This document shows, piece by piece, positions 1-8,094 of a DNA stretch of 19,304 bases. This DNA comes from Sulfurimonas sp. Its GTDB lineage: Bacteria; Campylobacterota; Campylobacteria; Campylobacterales; Sulfurimonadaceae. Position 1 is the stretch's first letter. The number at the start of each line of letters is the position of its first letter. Made by a program: the position numbers and the translations under genes. The notes below the pieces were generated by a model. That model saw only the letters and a program-made list of their open reading frames with translations. It did no database searches and was not told the DNA's origin. The stretch is from assembly GCA_027056465.1 (NCBI GenBank), contig JALUKS010000204.1, forward strand, positions 1 to 19,304, in the 5' to 3' direction.

Positions 1-1019
1 ACGGTAATATCTATTTTATTATGAGCACAAAATCCCTTTAAAAAAGTAAAATAATAGCCCTTATTAAAACCATAAACAATTTTTACAGCACCTTTTTCAA
101 TGCTCAAATCTTGATCAATTATCTTCTCTTGGTCGAGTGCATAACGAAGACCCAGACCATCACACTCAGGACAAGCACCCTTTGGCGAGTTAAAAGAGAA
201 TGAAAGTGGCTCTAAAGGGTCAAAACTTATCTTACAGTCAAAACATGCATTATGCTCAGAGTAGTGCATACTCTCTTTACAGTCAAGCTCTTTATGATTA
301 AGTATCTCTATCTCTAACTCTCCATAAGACTCTTTAAGAGATTTTTCAACATCGGCTGCTATTCGCTCTCTGTTTTCAGGCTTTACAACAACACGGTCGA
401 TAACCACTTTTATCGTATGTTTTTTTGTCTTAGAGAGTTCTATCTCCTCATCTAAACGCACCATGACACCATCTATCATGGCACGGACATACCCCTTATG
501 CACCAAAGACTCAAGCATATCAGCATAAGAGCCTTTCTTCTCTCGTACAAGTGGAGCAAGAAGAACAAGCTTGGCGTTTTGTGGGAGCTTATGCACCTCA
601 GCGATGATGTCAGCAGCAGACATTTGCGAAATAACCTTATGGCACTTATGGCAGTGTTGCACCCCAACACGGGCAAAAAGCAGTCTAAAGTAATCATAAA
701 TCTCTGTAATCGTTCCAACAGTAGAACGTGGATTTTTACTCGTAGTCTTCTGGTCGATGGCGATGGCAGGAGTAAGCCCCTCTATCTTATCGACATCAGG
801 CTTGCCTACACGGTCAAGAAACTGGCGTGCATAGCTAGAAAGTGACTCCATATAACGGCGTTGCCCCTCTGCATAAAGAGTATCAAACGCCAGTGTAGAT
901 TTTCCACTCCCACTTATCCCTGTCATAACAACCAACTCATTTTTAGGTATGGTTAAATTAATATTTTTGAGATTATTCTCTCTTGCACCCGTGATGATTA
1001 TGCTATCTTTTTTCTTCAA
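1..1019 (-). CDS. uvrA: UvrABC excinuclease subunit A (5' part, 3' end outside window)
   Basis: This is the N-terminal ~339 codons of UvrA, the ABC-type ATPase that recognises DNA lesions and loads UvrB in nucleotide excision repair. Reading the minus strand from 1019 gives an unbroken frame with Walker A GISGSGKS at about residues 34-41. It continues with the UvrA-typical stretch QRRYMESLSSYARQF and a zinc-finger region (CxxC ... GACPECDGLG) near bases 155-255. The start is a TTG at 1019-1017: the only upstream in-frame choice is ATT at 1022, followed by a TAA. An AAAGG ribosome-binding site at 1030-1026 sits 6-7 bases before the TTG and overlaps the res stop codon. With a 10-bp gap, uvrA is probably transcribed through from the RM operon. 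The family assignment is very secure; the start is well supported. Confidence 0.95.
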   Translation of the reverse strand, partial: MKKKDSIIITGARENNLKNINLTIPKNELVVMTGISGSGKSTLAFDTLYAEGQRRYMESLSSYARQFLDRVGKPDVDKIEGLTPAIAIDQKTTSKNPRSTVGTITEIYDYFRLLFARVGVQHCHKCHKVISQMSAADIIAEVHKLPQNAKLVLLAPLVREKKGSYADMLESLVHKGYVRAMIDGVMVRLDEEIELSKTKKHTIKVVIDRVVVKPENRERIAADVEKSLKESYGELEIEILNHKELDCKESMHYSEHNACFDCKISFDPLEPLSFSFNSPKGACPECDGLGLRYALDQEKIIDQDLSIEKGAVKIVYGFNKGYYFTFLKGFCAHNKIDIT

Positions 1020-1029
1020 AATTTACCTT

Positions 1030-3582
1030 TTATATATCTTTACAATCAGTTTTTTTCTTATACTTTATATCTAAGAGTTCAAAATGCTTTCTAGCATAGG
1101 CTATTTGCCATTTCTCTCGACCTCTTAAATCTCTCTCGTTTGTAGAGCCTTTTGTCTCTATCACAAAAGAACCCTCACTCTCATCTAGCTTTATAAGAGC
1201 AAAGTCGGGGTTATATGTTCCCAGTGGCGTTTTTATCTTAAACCTTTTAGGGAGTTTTGTAAAAAACTTAAAACCTCTATCTGCACAATTTATAAACTTT
1301 CTCTCTATTTCAGAATCCCACTGTTCGGCACTATAAAGTCCTCTTTGTGTATCTTCTAAATCATATCCTTCTATTGTATCCATAAAAACATTACTAAACT
1401 CATAATACTCATCAATTTTTTTATAAACAAGCCCATCTCTACTCAACATCTCATACATCGTATCTTCAAACGCTATGAGTGCTTCTTTGACATAAGCATC
1501 ACTATTTTTCACAAACTCTTTAGTAAACCTACTTAAGCCAAACTCTTCAAATATTTCGATTATCGTTTTACGAGAGAGTCCTATCTTCTCTTCTAATATC
1601 ATTACTATGTTTGGTAACTCCTCTTCATGCTCTAGTGTTATATGTTTTTCATCTTCCACAAAAGCATCCAGCTCACTCTTAACACTCCCAAACTGTTTTA
1701 CGATTCTCTTCTCTCTTACTTCAATAGTGCGAAGTTTAGCGATAACATCCTCTTTATATTGTGATGAGTTGAGAGTAATCTCATATATGGTTTTCTGTTT
1801 TAACTTTTTCCATAATGCTTGAAACTCTTTAAGCTCTGCCATCTCTTCTCTTAGTGTCGCTTTTTTTCTCTTTTTGAGATTATTTGGTTTTACACCGTTT
1901 GAAACGCCACTCACTTCATACTCTAGTTGCAAACCTCTAGCGAACTCATCAAAGCTCTCATTTGCTATAACTGTGAGTCTATTGATACTTTTATCGTTTA
2001 CTCTCTCACCCTCTGCGTTTACAGCGAGTCGCACACCACGACCTAAAATCTGGCGTTTTTTCATCTCTGACTTTGTATCGTTAAGAGTCGTTATAAAAAA
2101 GACATTAGGGTTGTCCCAACCCTCTTTTAAAGCACTATGAGAAAATATAAAGCTAACATCTTCATCAAAACTAAGCAGTTTTTCTTTATCTTTCATTATC
2201 AAATCATAGGTCTTTTTAGCGAGTTTTCTATCGCTATCGTTACTTTTAAGAGCATCCACAAAACCACTCTTGCGTTTGGCAAAGTAAGAAGCATAAACAT
2301 TTTTTGCATTTACCTCTTTAAAACTCGAGAAATCTTTTTTGTGCTTGTCAAATTCGCTACAGAAAAAACTCTCTATCCACCCCTCTTCCTCTTCTAAAAA
2401 GTTGGCGACCTTATCTACAAAAAAGAGACTTAGAACTTTGATGTTTTTCTGCTTTAACTCTTCAAACTTTTGCATATGGAGTTTTATCGCTTCACTTATC
2501 TGTGTTTGTTGGATTTGGCGTTTAATCGTTCCATTTATCTCATGAAGCTCTAACTTTAAGCCATTTTCAAACGCGATAAAAAGCTCTTTGAAGTTTATCT
2601 CATCTACTATAAAACCTGTGTAGATAGGATTTTTTGTCTTCTCTTTGAGGCTATCGTTACCTTTTATCTTTACTATCTTTTTAACAAACTCATTTTTGTT
2701 GTTTACTATCAGTTCAAGTGAGGCAACGGGTCTTTTGGACTTTTTATCTATCTCAATTTTAAGTACATTTATATAGATGTCGTTTATGGTTTGGTTCTCA
2801 CTCAAGGCTAAAACATCTATTTGCTTGACAAGTCCACCCTCTAGTGCCTCTTTTGGCGTTAGCGAATAGAGGAGATTATAAAGGTTTTTATGTGTCGCCG
2901 AATAACGCAGGGTGAAGAGTGGGTTAAGCTCAGATATGGAAGTTTTAGAGAGTTCACTCTCCATATTTTGTGGTTCATCGAGGATGAGGATAGGGTTAGT
3001 TTTTTGTAGCGACTCTTTTGGCGTGCCTACAAATCCTTCTCGTGGCATATTGAGTATAGTTCCTGCTCGTTTGAAACTATCTATAGTCATGACCATAATG
3101 TTGAGAGCATCATCTCTTATAAAATGTTTGAGTGACCCCAAACGCGAAGAGTCATACTCAAAGTAATCATAAGGAAAACTAAACTCCTCTTTGAAATGTT
3201 TTTGCATACTCCTAAGTGAATTAAGCACTCCCTCACGGATGGCAATAGATGGTGTTATGATGATAAACTTACTCCACCCATACTTAGCATACATCTCTAA
3301 AATAGTCCGAATGTAAACATAAGTTTTCCCTGTTCCCGTCTCCATCTCTATGGTAAAATCAAGAGACTCCAAAGTATCGGTTTTGTCAATACCATTAAGT
3401 TTTTGGATAGTTTGCAGATTTTGAAGAAGTGTCTCGTTATCTAGTGTCAAAAGGTTAGAACAGACTGCCTCTCCATCAAATATATCATACTCATTATCTA
3501 GTTTCGCTTGTCCTAGAAAAAGGTCTAGTGTTGCACTTATCGCTTTTGATTGGTGAGGTTGGGTGAGGTATTTTATCTGCAT
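1030..3582 (-). CDS. res: Type III restriction enzyme, Res (helicase-nuclease) subunit
   Basis: This 850-residue protein is the Res subunit of a type III restriction-modification system. It would form a complex with Mod, use ATP to communicate between recognition sites, and cleave unmodified DNA in the cytoplasm. Superfamily 2 helicase motifs are visible: Walker A METGTGKTY (80-88), a Walker B variant ILDEPQNME (200-208), motif III RYSAT (226-230), and later KEGWDNPNVF and QILGRGVRL, which resemble motifs V-VI. At the C terminus NPDFAL (P792, D793) followed by VIETKG (E809, K811) is the PD-(D/E)XK nuclease site. All catalytic motifs look intact and the length is normal for the family. The ATG directly abuts the TAG of the upstream gene and has no recognisable ribosome-binding site, so translational coupling is likely. 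GC is about 37% (hand count, 1081-1380). Confidence 0.93.
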   Translation of the reverse strand: MQIKYLTQPHQSKAISATLDLFLGQAKLDNEYDIFDGEAVCSNLLTLDNETLLQNLQTIQKLNGIDKTDTLESLDFTIEMETGTGKTYVYIRTILEMYAKYGWSKFIIITPSIAIREGVLNSLRSMQKHFKEEFSFPYDYFEYDSSRLGSLKHFIRDDALNIMVMTIDSFKRAGTILNMPREGFVGTPKESLQKTNPILILDEPQNMESELSKTSISELNPLFTLRYSATHKNLYNLLYSLTPKEALEGGLVKQIDVLALSENQTINDIYINVLKIEIDKKSKRPVASLELIVNNKNEFVKKIVKIKGNDSLKEKTKNPIYTGFIVDEINFKELFIAFENGLKLELHEINGTIKRQIQQTQISEAIKLHMQKFEELKQKNIKVLSLFFVDKVANFLEEEEGWIESFFCSEFDKHKKDFSSFKEVNAKNVYASYFAKRKSGFVDALKSNDSDRKLAKKTYDLIMKDKEKLLSFDEDVSFIFSHSALKEGWDNPNVFFITTLNDTKSEMKKRQILGRGVRLAVNAEGERVNDKSINRLTVIANESFDEFARGLQLEYEVSGVSNGVKPNNLKKRKKATLREEMAELKEFQALWKKLKQKTIYEITLNSSQYKEDVIAKLRTIEVREKRIVKQFGSVKSELDAFVEDEKHITLEHEEELPNIVMILEEKIGLSRKTIIEIFEEFGLSRFTKEFVKNSDAYVKEALIAFEDTMYEMLSRDGLVYKKIDEYYEFSNVFMDTIEGYDLEDTQRGLYSAEQWDSEIERKFINCADRGFKFFTKLPKRFKIKTPLGTYNPDFALIKLDESEGSFVIETKGSTNERDLRGREKWQIAYARKHFELLDIKYKKKTDCKDI

Positions 3583-4134
3583 CTATATAAAACTTGTAAT
3601 ATAATATTTCATTTTAGAACATGGTAAATGATAAAAATCAACACCATCCTGCTTACTTTTCACAAATTTGCCATTACTTGTTTTAAATAAATTTCCTTTT
3701 TTAGAGAATACAATATATTTCATAATCATATTATCAGTATTCTTACCATAATAAACTTTTAATATAGATTTTACATATTCAACAAAAACTTTACTACTTT
3801 TAAATTGAGATATAAAGCCTTTTGCTCCATCTTTTAATTCACATACAAAAACATATTTTTGTTCTTTAATTGTGGTAAAAATGATTCCATCATTTCCTTT
3901 GTCAAATCCTTTTCCATTTGCTAGATAAGGACTTATTTTATGAATGCCTTTATATTTAACATCTTTACAGTCTAGTTCAAATCCAAATGTTGTGCTTTCA
4001 GACTCAAATTTTAATAATGTTATTTTTTTACATTCTGCTTGTCCATTTTCTTTAATATAAAAACTATTTTCACTAGAATCATAATGTTTTAACTGGGCTT
4101 TATCATAAATGATTTCTTTTAATATATCATACAT
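3583..4134 (-). CDS. Uncharacterised protein, putative PD-(D/E)XK nuclease, in RM cassette
   Basis: I do not recognise this 183-residue protein as a named family. Seen directly: it is soluble (no membrane segment or signal peptide), lysine-rich, and contains GNDGIIFT (D82) followed by FVCELKDG (E99, K101), then Q110. A D-x16-E-x-K arrangement on predicted beta strands is the usual layout of PD-(D/E)XK nucleases, so a DNA- or RNA-cutting role is a reasonable inference, not a proof. It lies 3 bp after the ATPase gene and its stop touches the res start, so it is the third gene of the mod-ATPase-this-res operon. The ribosome-binding site is weak (GAAGAG about 7 bases upstream). GC is only about 23% (hand count 3601-4140), far below res and mod, which suggests transfer. 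It lacks the TOPRIM motif expected of RloB- or AriB-type partners. The ORF itself is secure; the function is tentative. Confidence 0.8.
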   Translation of the reverse strand: MYDILKEIIYDKAQLKHYDSSENSFYIKENGQAECKKITLLKFESESTTFGFELDCKDVKYKGIHKISPYLANGKGFDKGNDGIIFTTIKEQKYVFVCELKDGAKGFISQFKSSKVFVEYVKSILKVYYGKNTDNMIMKYIVFSKKGNLFKTSNGKFVKSKQDGVDFYHLPCSKMKYYITSFI

Positions 4135-4137
4135 TTT

Positions 4138-5478
4138 CTACTCTTCAATATTAAAAAATATATCATCCATCGAACTTGATAACTCATTTAGAACATAATC
4201 GAATGTTTCAACTTCCATACCCATATCATCTATTGGGCAATTTGCCAATTCGCCTGAATTATTAACATACGAGGCAACTCTGCTATAATCCAAAATATCA
4301 TACTCTTTGTAGCCATATTTTTTCATAATTTTCTCTTTATCATTTATCCTATGTTTTAAACGAATTAAATTATTGAACTCCTTAATCATATAATCACTAT
4401 GAGTGGTAATAAACACATGAATACCTTTGTTTGATAAATGAGCTAATAGCCTTGTTATTTTTCTATGATTATCTGGATGTAAATTTAGTTCAGGTTCATC
4501 TATTATCAGTAAATCACCTTTTTTTGCAGTATGTTTAATGTAAAAATATAGCTCAATTAATGATTTTGTTGCTGAAGATGCAAAATACATAGGAATCTGT
4601 TTTTTATTTTTTTTTGTCATAAAATATACTTCTTTATTTACAACTTTATAACTACCTTGTAAAATATCTGTAAAATATTTTGCTATTTCTCTATCTCCAT
4701 ATAAAAAACTTTTCTGTTTTGGTACACTTTCGCCTAATTCTCGAGTGTAGTCTATGTTATGCTTTACGGGCATTGCATATCTTGAGATAGCTTCTTCAAA
4801 CATTTGAAAGGGATTTATATCATTGCCTTTATTTTTTACAATATGCTCAACCATTACATTTTTATTAATATCTAGCTCTTTATAAAATAGAGAAATACCT
4901 GTTCTCTCACTGGTTATAATAAAAGGATTTTTGAAATACTTACTAAAATATATCTCACCTAATGCCTTATTTATGGCTTGTTCTAAAATAAAACGAGGAA
5001 GTTGTTTTTTAGTATTGAGTATAGAAATCTCTAAAATATCACTATCCTCATTTTTTCTCATTTGGAGTACATCTTTTTTTGAAGAAGTCATTGTACTCTC
5101 AAAAGCTAAGCTTAAGTCTAAAGAAAAATTATCTATTTCTACATTAAATGAGCTGTCAGTAAACCAATCATCATCAACACTAAAGACATTACCAAGCATA
5201 CTTGCATAGTTTTTTGATAAATTTTCTAATACACTTTTGACACTATCGTTAAAATCTTTTAATTCTATGCTACAAAAACCATTATCGTTTAATTCATTTA
5301 TATAACTATTTGAAAGATTAAAATCTACTATATCTTTCCACATTGAGAGAAATCCATAGATTGAGTATGTTATATATGTTTTACCAGTATTATTTTGTCC
5401 ACAAATAATTGTTAAATCATTTAATGTTATTTCACTATCTTCGATAAGTCCAATATTTTTTAGTTTAAAAGTTGTCAT
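4138..5478 (-). CDS. AAA/OLD-like ATPase (AAA_21/AAA_15 type) of RM-embedded cassette
   Basis: This 446-residue ATPase has the ABC/SMC-like architecture common to defence ATPases. The N terminus KNIGLIEDSEITLNDLTII leads into Walker A GQNNTGKT (27-34). A signature-like SSATKS (301-306), Walker B IIDEPE (325-330), D-loop LNLHPDNH (331-338) and switch histidine TTHSD (358-362) follow. The middle insert (about 60-290) is poorly conserved to my eye and may be a coiled or partner-binding region. There is no TOPRIM domain after the ATPase core, so it is not a full OLD nuclease; the next gene, a candidate nuclease, may be its effector. A good AAGGA site lies about 5-6 bases before the ATG and overlaps the mod stop codon. 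GC in sampled lines is about 27%, well under the flanking RM genes. The ATPase assignment is firm; a phage-defence role is inferred from context. Confidence 0.88.
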   Translation of the reverse strand: MTTFKLKNIGLIEDSEITLNDLTIICGQNNTGKTYITYSIYGFLSMWKDIVDFNLSNSYINELNDNGFCSIELKDFNDSVKSVLENLSKNYASMLGNVFSVDDDWFTDSSFNVEIDNFSLDLSLAFESTMTSSKKDVLQMRKNEDSDILEISILNTKKQLPRFILEQAINKALGEIYFSKYFKNPFIITSERTGISLFYKELDINKNVMVEHIVKNKGNDINPFQMFEEAISRYAMPVKHNIDYTRELGESVPKQKSFLYGDREIAKYFTDILQGSYKVVNKEVYFMTKKNKKQIPMYFASSATKSLIELYFYIKHTAKKGDLLIIDEPELNLHPDNHRKITRLLAHLSNKGIHVFITTHSDYMIKEFNNLIRLKHRINDKEKIMKKYGYKEYDILDYSRVASYVNNSGELANCPIDDMGMEVETFDYVLNELSSSMDDIFFNIEE

Positions 5479-5486
5479 TTTTTTCC

Positions 5487-7274
5487 TTATAACGTTTCTA
5501 AATCAAGATTAGAGTGTAGATTGAGTTTCACACTATCGCCTAATGCTTTTTCGTAGCAGATGAGTTTTGCTTCTTTTGGTAGGGTGTGGATGATGTCGTT
5601 TTTTATCTCTTTGTCGAAGCAGAAGTAGAACTCTCTGTTCTCTTCGTAGAATTTTATGAAATTGTAAATGCCATTTTGTAGTGTTTGAGTTTTTGCACTG
5701 AGTGTAAAGCCATTTTTTAAGCCTACTTCATAAACTAAGTCTAACTCTTTTGCACCTTGTGTTAAGATATTTTCTTGAAACACACTCATTTTCAACATCT
5801 TTTTTATAGATTCCAAAGAGTCATTTGGTCGTTTTTTTAGCTCTTTGAACATTTGAAAGTTTGAGTTGTCTAAGTAGTAGGATTTGAAGCCATCTTTATA
5901 ATCTAGTTTTTTTATGACTCTTTTTATGCGCTCTTTTGTGATGTCGCTTATCTTTTTATAACCTGCTTTATAGGCTTCACTCTTTTCATCTGTCGCTTCT
6001 GGGAGTTGGACTAAGATGTATTTTCTATTGCCCCCATCTTCTGCGTTTAAGTCCATTACTGCATGTGCTGTTGTGCCACTTCCTGCGAAGAAGTCTAGGA
6101 TTATATCGTCATTTTTTGTTGATAATTCCAACATTCTTTTAAGTAAATCTATATGTTTAGGGTTTGTGAAATAATCTCCATCCATTAATTTTTTTAATTT
6201 TGTTGTAGCTGATGATGTATATAATTTTTCATCCCACCATGTTGTATCGGTTTTTCTTGTTGTTCTAGCATATTCTAAATAATATTTTTTTTGCAATCCA
6301 TTTCCAACCTTTACTACTTCACCACGATTAAATTTTTTTTGCATTTCTTCTTTGGAATACCTAAAATATCCAGTAACACCCTCAAATGTATAATATGGGT
6401 TTCCTTTAGATGCGCCACCAGGACCATCCACAGGAGAATATTTATAAGCACCTTTACCATTGTTATCATCATTGTTAAATCCATCTAAAGATGGACTTAA
6501 TCCAAATTGTTTTCTATTAGAAAAAATTATTTCATAATTCTTAGCATAAAATAAAATGTGATTGTGATTTGAAGAAATTATCTTATCGTTTGACACAGAT
6601 GCTCTCGCCTTATGACAAATTTGCCCCACAAAATTCTCTTCCCCATAAATCTCATCCATAACTTTTCGTAAGTTTGCCACTTCATCATCATCAATACTCA
6701 CAAAGATAACGCCATCATCTTTGAGTAGGTTTCTGCTGAGCCACAAACGCGGGTATATCATATTGAGCCAGTTTGTGTGGCGGCGTCCTGTGCTAGAGGT
6801 TTTTGTACTTGTGTAGCCCTCCTCTCTTAGCTGATCAGTCTGTAGCATATAGTTTTGGATACTATCGCCCCATGTGTCTTTATAGACAAAATCTTTGTCT
6901 TTGTTGTAAGGTGGGTCGATGTAAATCATTTTGACTTTTTTGTGGTAGGAGTTTTGGAGGAGTTTGAGGACTTCTAGGTTATCGCCCTCTATGAAAACAT
7001 TATCCCCATCAGGGATGCTCTCATCTTCATCAACCTTGAGAGTAGCATTTGTTTTGGCTTTGATGGTTTTGTAGCACTCTTTTTTGCCAGACCAACCAAA
7101 AGAGTAATGCTCACTCTTTTCATCAACATTTTCACCTAAAATAGTTTTAAACTTATCATAGTTTATCAAGCCATCTTCAAAAATTTCAGGGAAAATATTT
7201 CGGAGTTCTTTGAGTTTTTGTTCTGTTAAATCTTTGCTATGTAAATCCATGAAGTTATAAACCTTAGAGTGCAT
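5487..7274 (-). CDS. mod: Type III DNA methyltransferase, Mod subunit (beta-class)
   Basis: Mod methylates adenine in a short asymmetric target and supplies sequence specificity to Res. In 595 residues I see FIEGDNLEVLKLL (94-106), catalytic motif IV DPPY (120-123), GVIFVSIDDDE (188-198) and the SAM-binding motif DFFAGSGT (394-401). Motif IV before motif I defines the beta class, with the target recognition domain (TRD) between them, about residues 220-385. That segment (bases 6121-6600) is about 29% GC against about 42% for the upstream 6601-7080, a sign of TRD exchange. The first ATG (7274) lies only about 8 bases after a predicted transcription start. Met9 (7250), preceded by LHSKDLTEQ-type residues that align with how related Mod proteins begin, is an alternative start. 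All catalytic motifs are intact. No repeat tract typical of phase-variable mod genes is present near the start. Confidence 0.94.
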   Translation of the reverse strand: MHSKVYNFMDLHSKDLTEQKLKELRNIFPEIFEDGLINYDKFKTILGENVDEKSEHYSFGWSGKKECYKTIKAKTNATLKVDEDESIPDGDNVFIEGDNLEVLKLLQNSYHKKVKMIYIDPPYNKDKDFVYKDTWGDSIQNYMLQTDQLREEGYTSTKTSSTGRRHTNWLNMIYPRLWLSRNLLKDDGVIFVSIDDDEVANLRKVMDEIYGEENFVGQICHKARASVSNDKIISSNHNHILFYAKNYEIIFSNRKQFGLSPSLDGFNNDDNNGKGAYKYSPVDGPGGASKGNPYYTFEGVTGYFRYSKEEMQKKFNRGEVVKVGNGLQKKYYLEYARTTRKTDTTWWDEKLYTSSATTKLKKLMDGDYFTNPKHIDLLKRMLELSTKNDDIILDFFAGSGTTAHAVMDLNAEDGGNRKYILVQLPEATDEKSEAYKAGYKKISDITKERIKRVIKKLDYKDGFKSYYLDNSNFQMFKELKKRPNDSLESIKKMLKMSVFQENILTQGAKELDLVYEVGLKNGFTLSAKTQTLQNGIYNFIKFYEENREFYFCFDKEIKNDIIHTLPKEAKLICYEKALGDSVKLNLHSNLDLETL

Positions 7275-7288
7275 TTTTTAAGAGATAG

Positions 7289-7294
7289 ATTATA
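7289..7294 (-). promoter_or_regulatory. Predicted -10 element for mod/RM operon
   Basis: TATAAT on the minus strand, in the 27-bp gap between the permease stop and the mod start. No clear -35 is seen, which is usual for Campylobacterota sigma-70 promoters. Transcription would begin near 7282, leaving a leader of about 8 bases if the first ATG is used, or about 32 bases if Met9 is the start. Confidence 0.5.
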
Positions 7295-7301
7295 CCCAAT
7301 A

Positions 7302-8033
7302 TTAGACAAATATTCTTTGTATTAAGTAAACTACGATAGCTAGATAAAAAGTGACGAGTAGATTTTTCTGTAACTTCTCCTCTACTCTATCTTTGAAGTG
7401 TATGCCTACATAAACGCCGAGGAGTGAAGCTATGCCGATAATAGCACCACTTTTTATGTCAAGATTGCCACTCAGATAGTGAGAAATAAATCCTGAAAGT
7501 GAGGAGAAAACGACGAAGAAAAGACCAGCAGAGATGGCTTTTTTGAGTGGTACATGCAAAAATCCGACTAAAATAGGCACTAAAATAATGCTCCCACCTA
7601 CCCCAATAGTCATACTCAAAGCACCCAAAGGGAGACCTATGCTAAAGAGTATAAACTTACTAACTTTTTTTTGCTCTTTATGCTCTTTTGTTTTAAAAAA
7701 GAGACGCAGTAGTGCAAAAATGGCAAAAGATAAGAAGATAAGTTCTAGTGTCGTATCGCTAAATCTGGCTGTAATTAAACCACTTAGAAGTGCGCCAATA
7801 GCACCACCAAACCCTATAAAAAGTACAAGAGAAATATCTAAAGTACCTTTCTTATTGTTCAAATAACTGCCATAAACAGAACTAAATACCATTTGCACTA
7901 CAGAGATACCCATTGCAATCTTTGTCTCAAATCCTAAAATGAGGAGTAATGGAACCAAAATAGTTCCACCACCTACACCAAAGAAACCTGAAATAAGACC
8001 GACAATAGCACCGACAAAAGCGAGTTCTAGCAT
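7302..8033 (-). CDS. TauE/SafE family membrane permease (sulfite/anion exporter-like)
   Basis: A 243-residue, strongly hydrophobic protein with the two-fold internal repeat of the TauE/SafE (formerly DUF81) family: GFFGVGGGTILVP (16-28) and MTIGVGGSIILVP (141-153). Each repeat is followed by several membrane helices; about eight transmembrane segments are expected. Members move sulfite, sulfonates or other organic anions across the inner membrane, but the substrate cannot be read from sequence. An open frame runs upstream to 8168, but the real start is the ATG at 8033-8031: the family motif begins right after it, AGGA lies about 6 bases upstream, and the longer version would run over the divergent promoters and into cheX. 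It may be co-transcribed with the RM operon downstream, though mod has its own -10. Confidence 0.9.
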   Translation of the reverse strand: MLELAFVGAIVGLISGFFGVGGGTILVPLLLILGFETKIAMGISVVQMVFSSVYGSYLNNKKGTLDISLVLFIGFGGAIGALLSGLITARFSDTTLELIFLSFAIFALLRLFFKTKEHKEQKKVSKFILFSIGLPLGALSMTIGVGGSIILVPILVGFLHVPLKKAISAGLFFVVFSSLSGFISHYLSGNLDIKSGAIIGIASLLGVYVGIHFKDRVEEKLQKNLLVTFYLAIVVYLIQRIFV

Positions 8034-8057
8034 AAATTTCCTATGAATTTTTGCTGA

Positions 8058-8063
8058 ATTATA
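8058..8063 (-). promoter_or_regulatory. Predicted extended -10 promoter for TauE/SafE gene
   Basis: The minus strand reads TGGTATAAT, a TGn-extended -10, 24 bases upstream of the permease start codon. No -35 consensus is seen. It lies back-to-back with the cheX promoter in the 94-bp divergent gap. Confidence 0.6.
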
Positions 8064-8094
8064 CCATTTTATTTTGCTTTGTGTTTTATTAAAG

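Noticed and set aside
476..845. Open frames on both strands inside uvrA (476-718 and 498-845)
   Set aside because: They lie in other frames over the clearly coding uvrA sequence and encode nothing recognisable.
4607..4615. 9-base homopolymer in the ATPase gene, and 8-base runs in mod (6285-6292, 6333-6340), as phase-variation switches
   Set aside because: They are A/T runs in very AT-rich DNA, all in frame with intact genes. Campylobacterota phase variation mostly uses longer G/C runs or tandem repeats, which are absent here.
3583..5478. ATPase cassette as PARIS (AriA/AriB), RloA/RloB, Septu or an OLD system
   Set aside because: The partner has no TOPRIM (needed for AriB, RloB and OLD) and no HNH motif (PtuB), and the ATPase lacks a C-terminal TOPRIM domain.
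3583..7274. RM locus carried by a transposon or integrative element
   Set aside because: No transposase, integrase, tRNA, terminal inverted repeat or direct repeat was seen at the edges; composition alone does not define an element.
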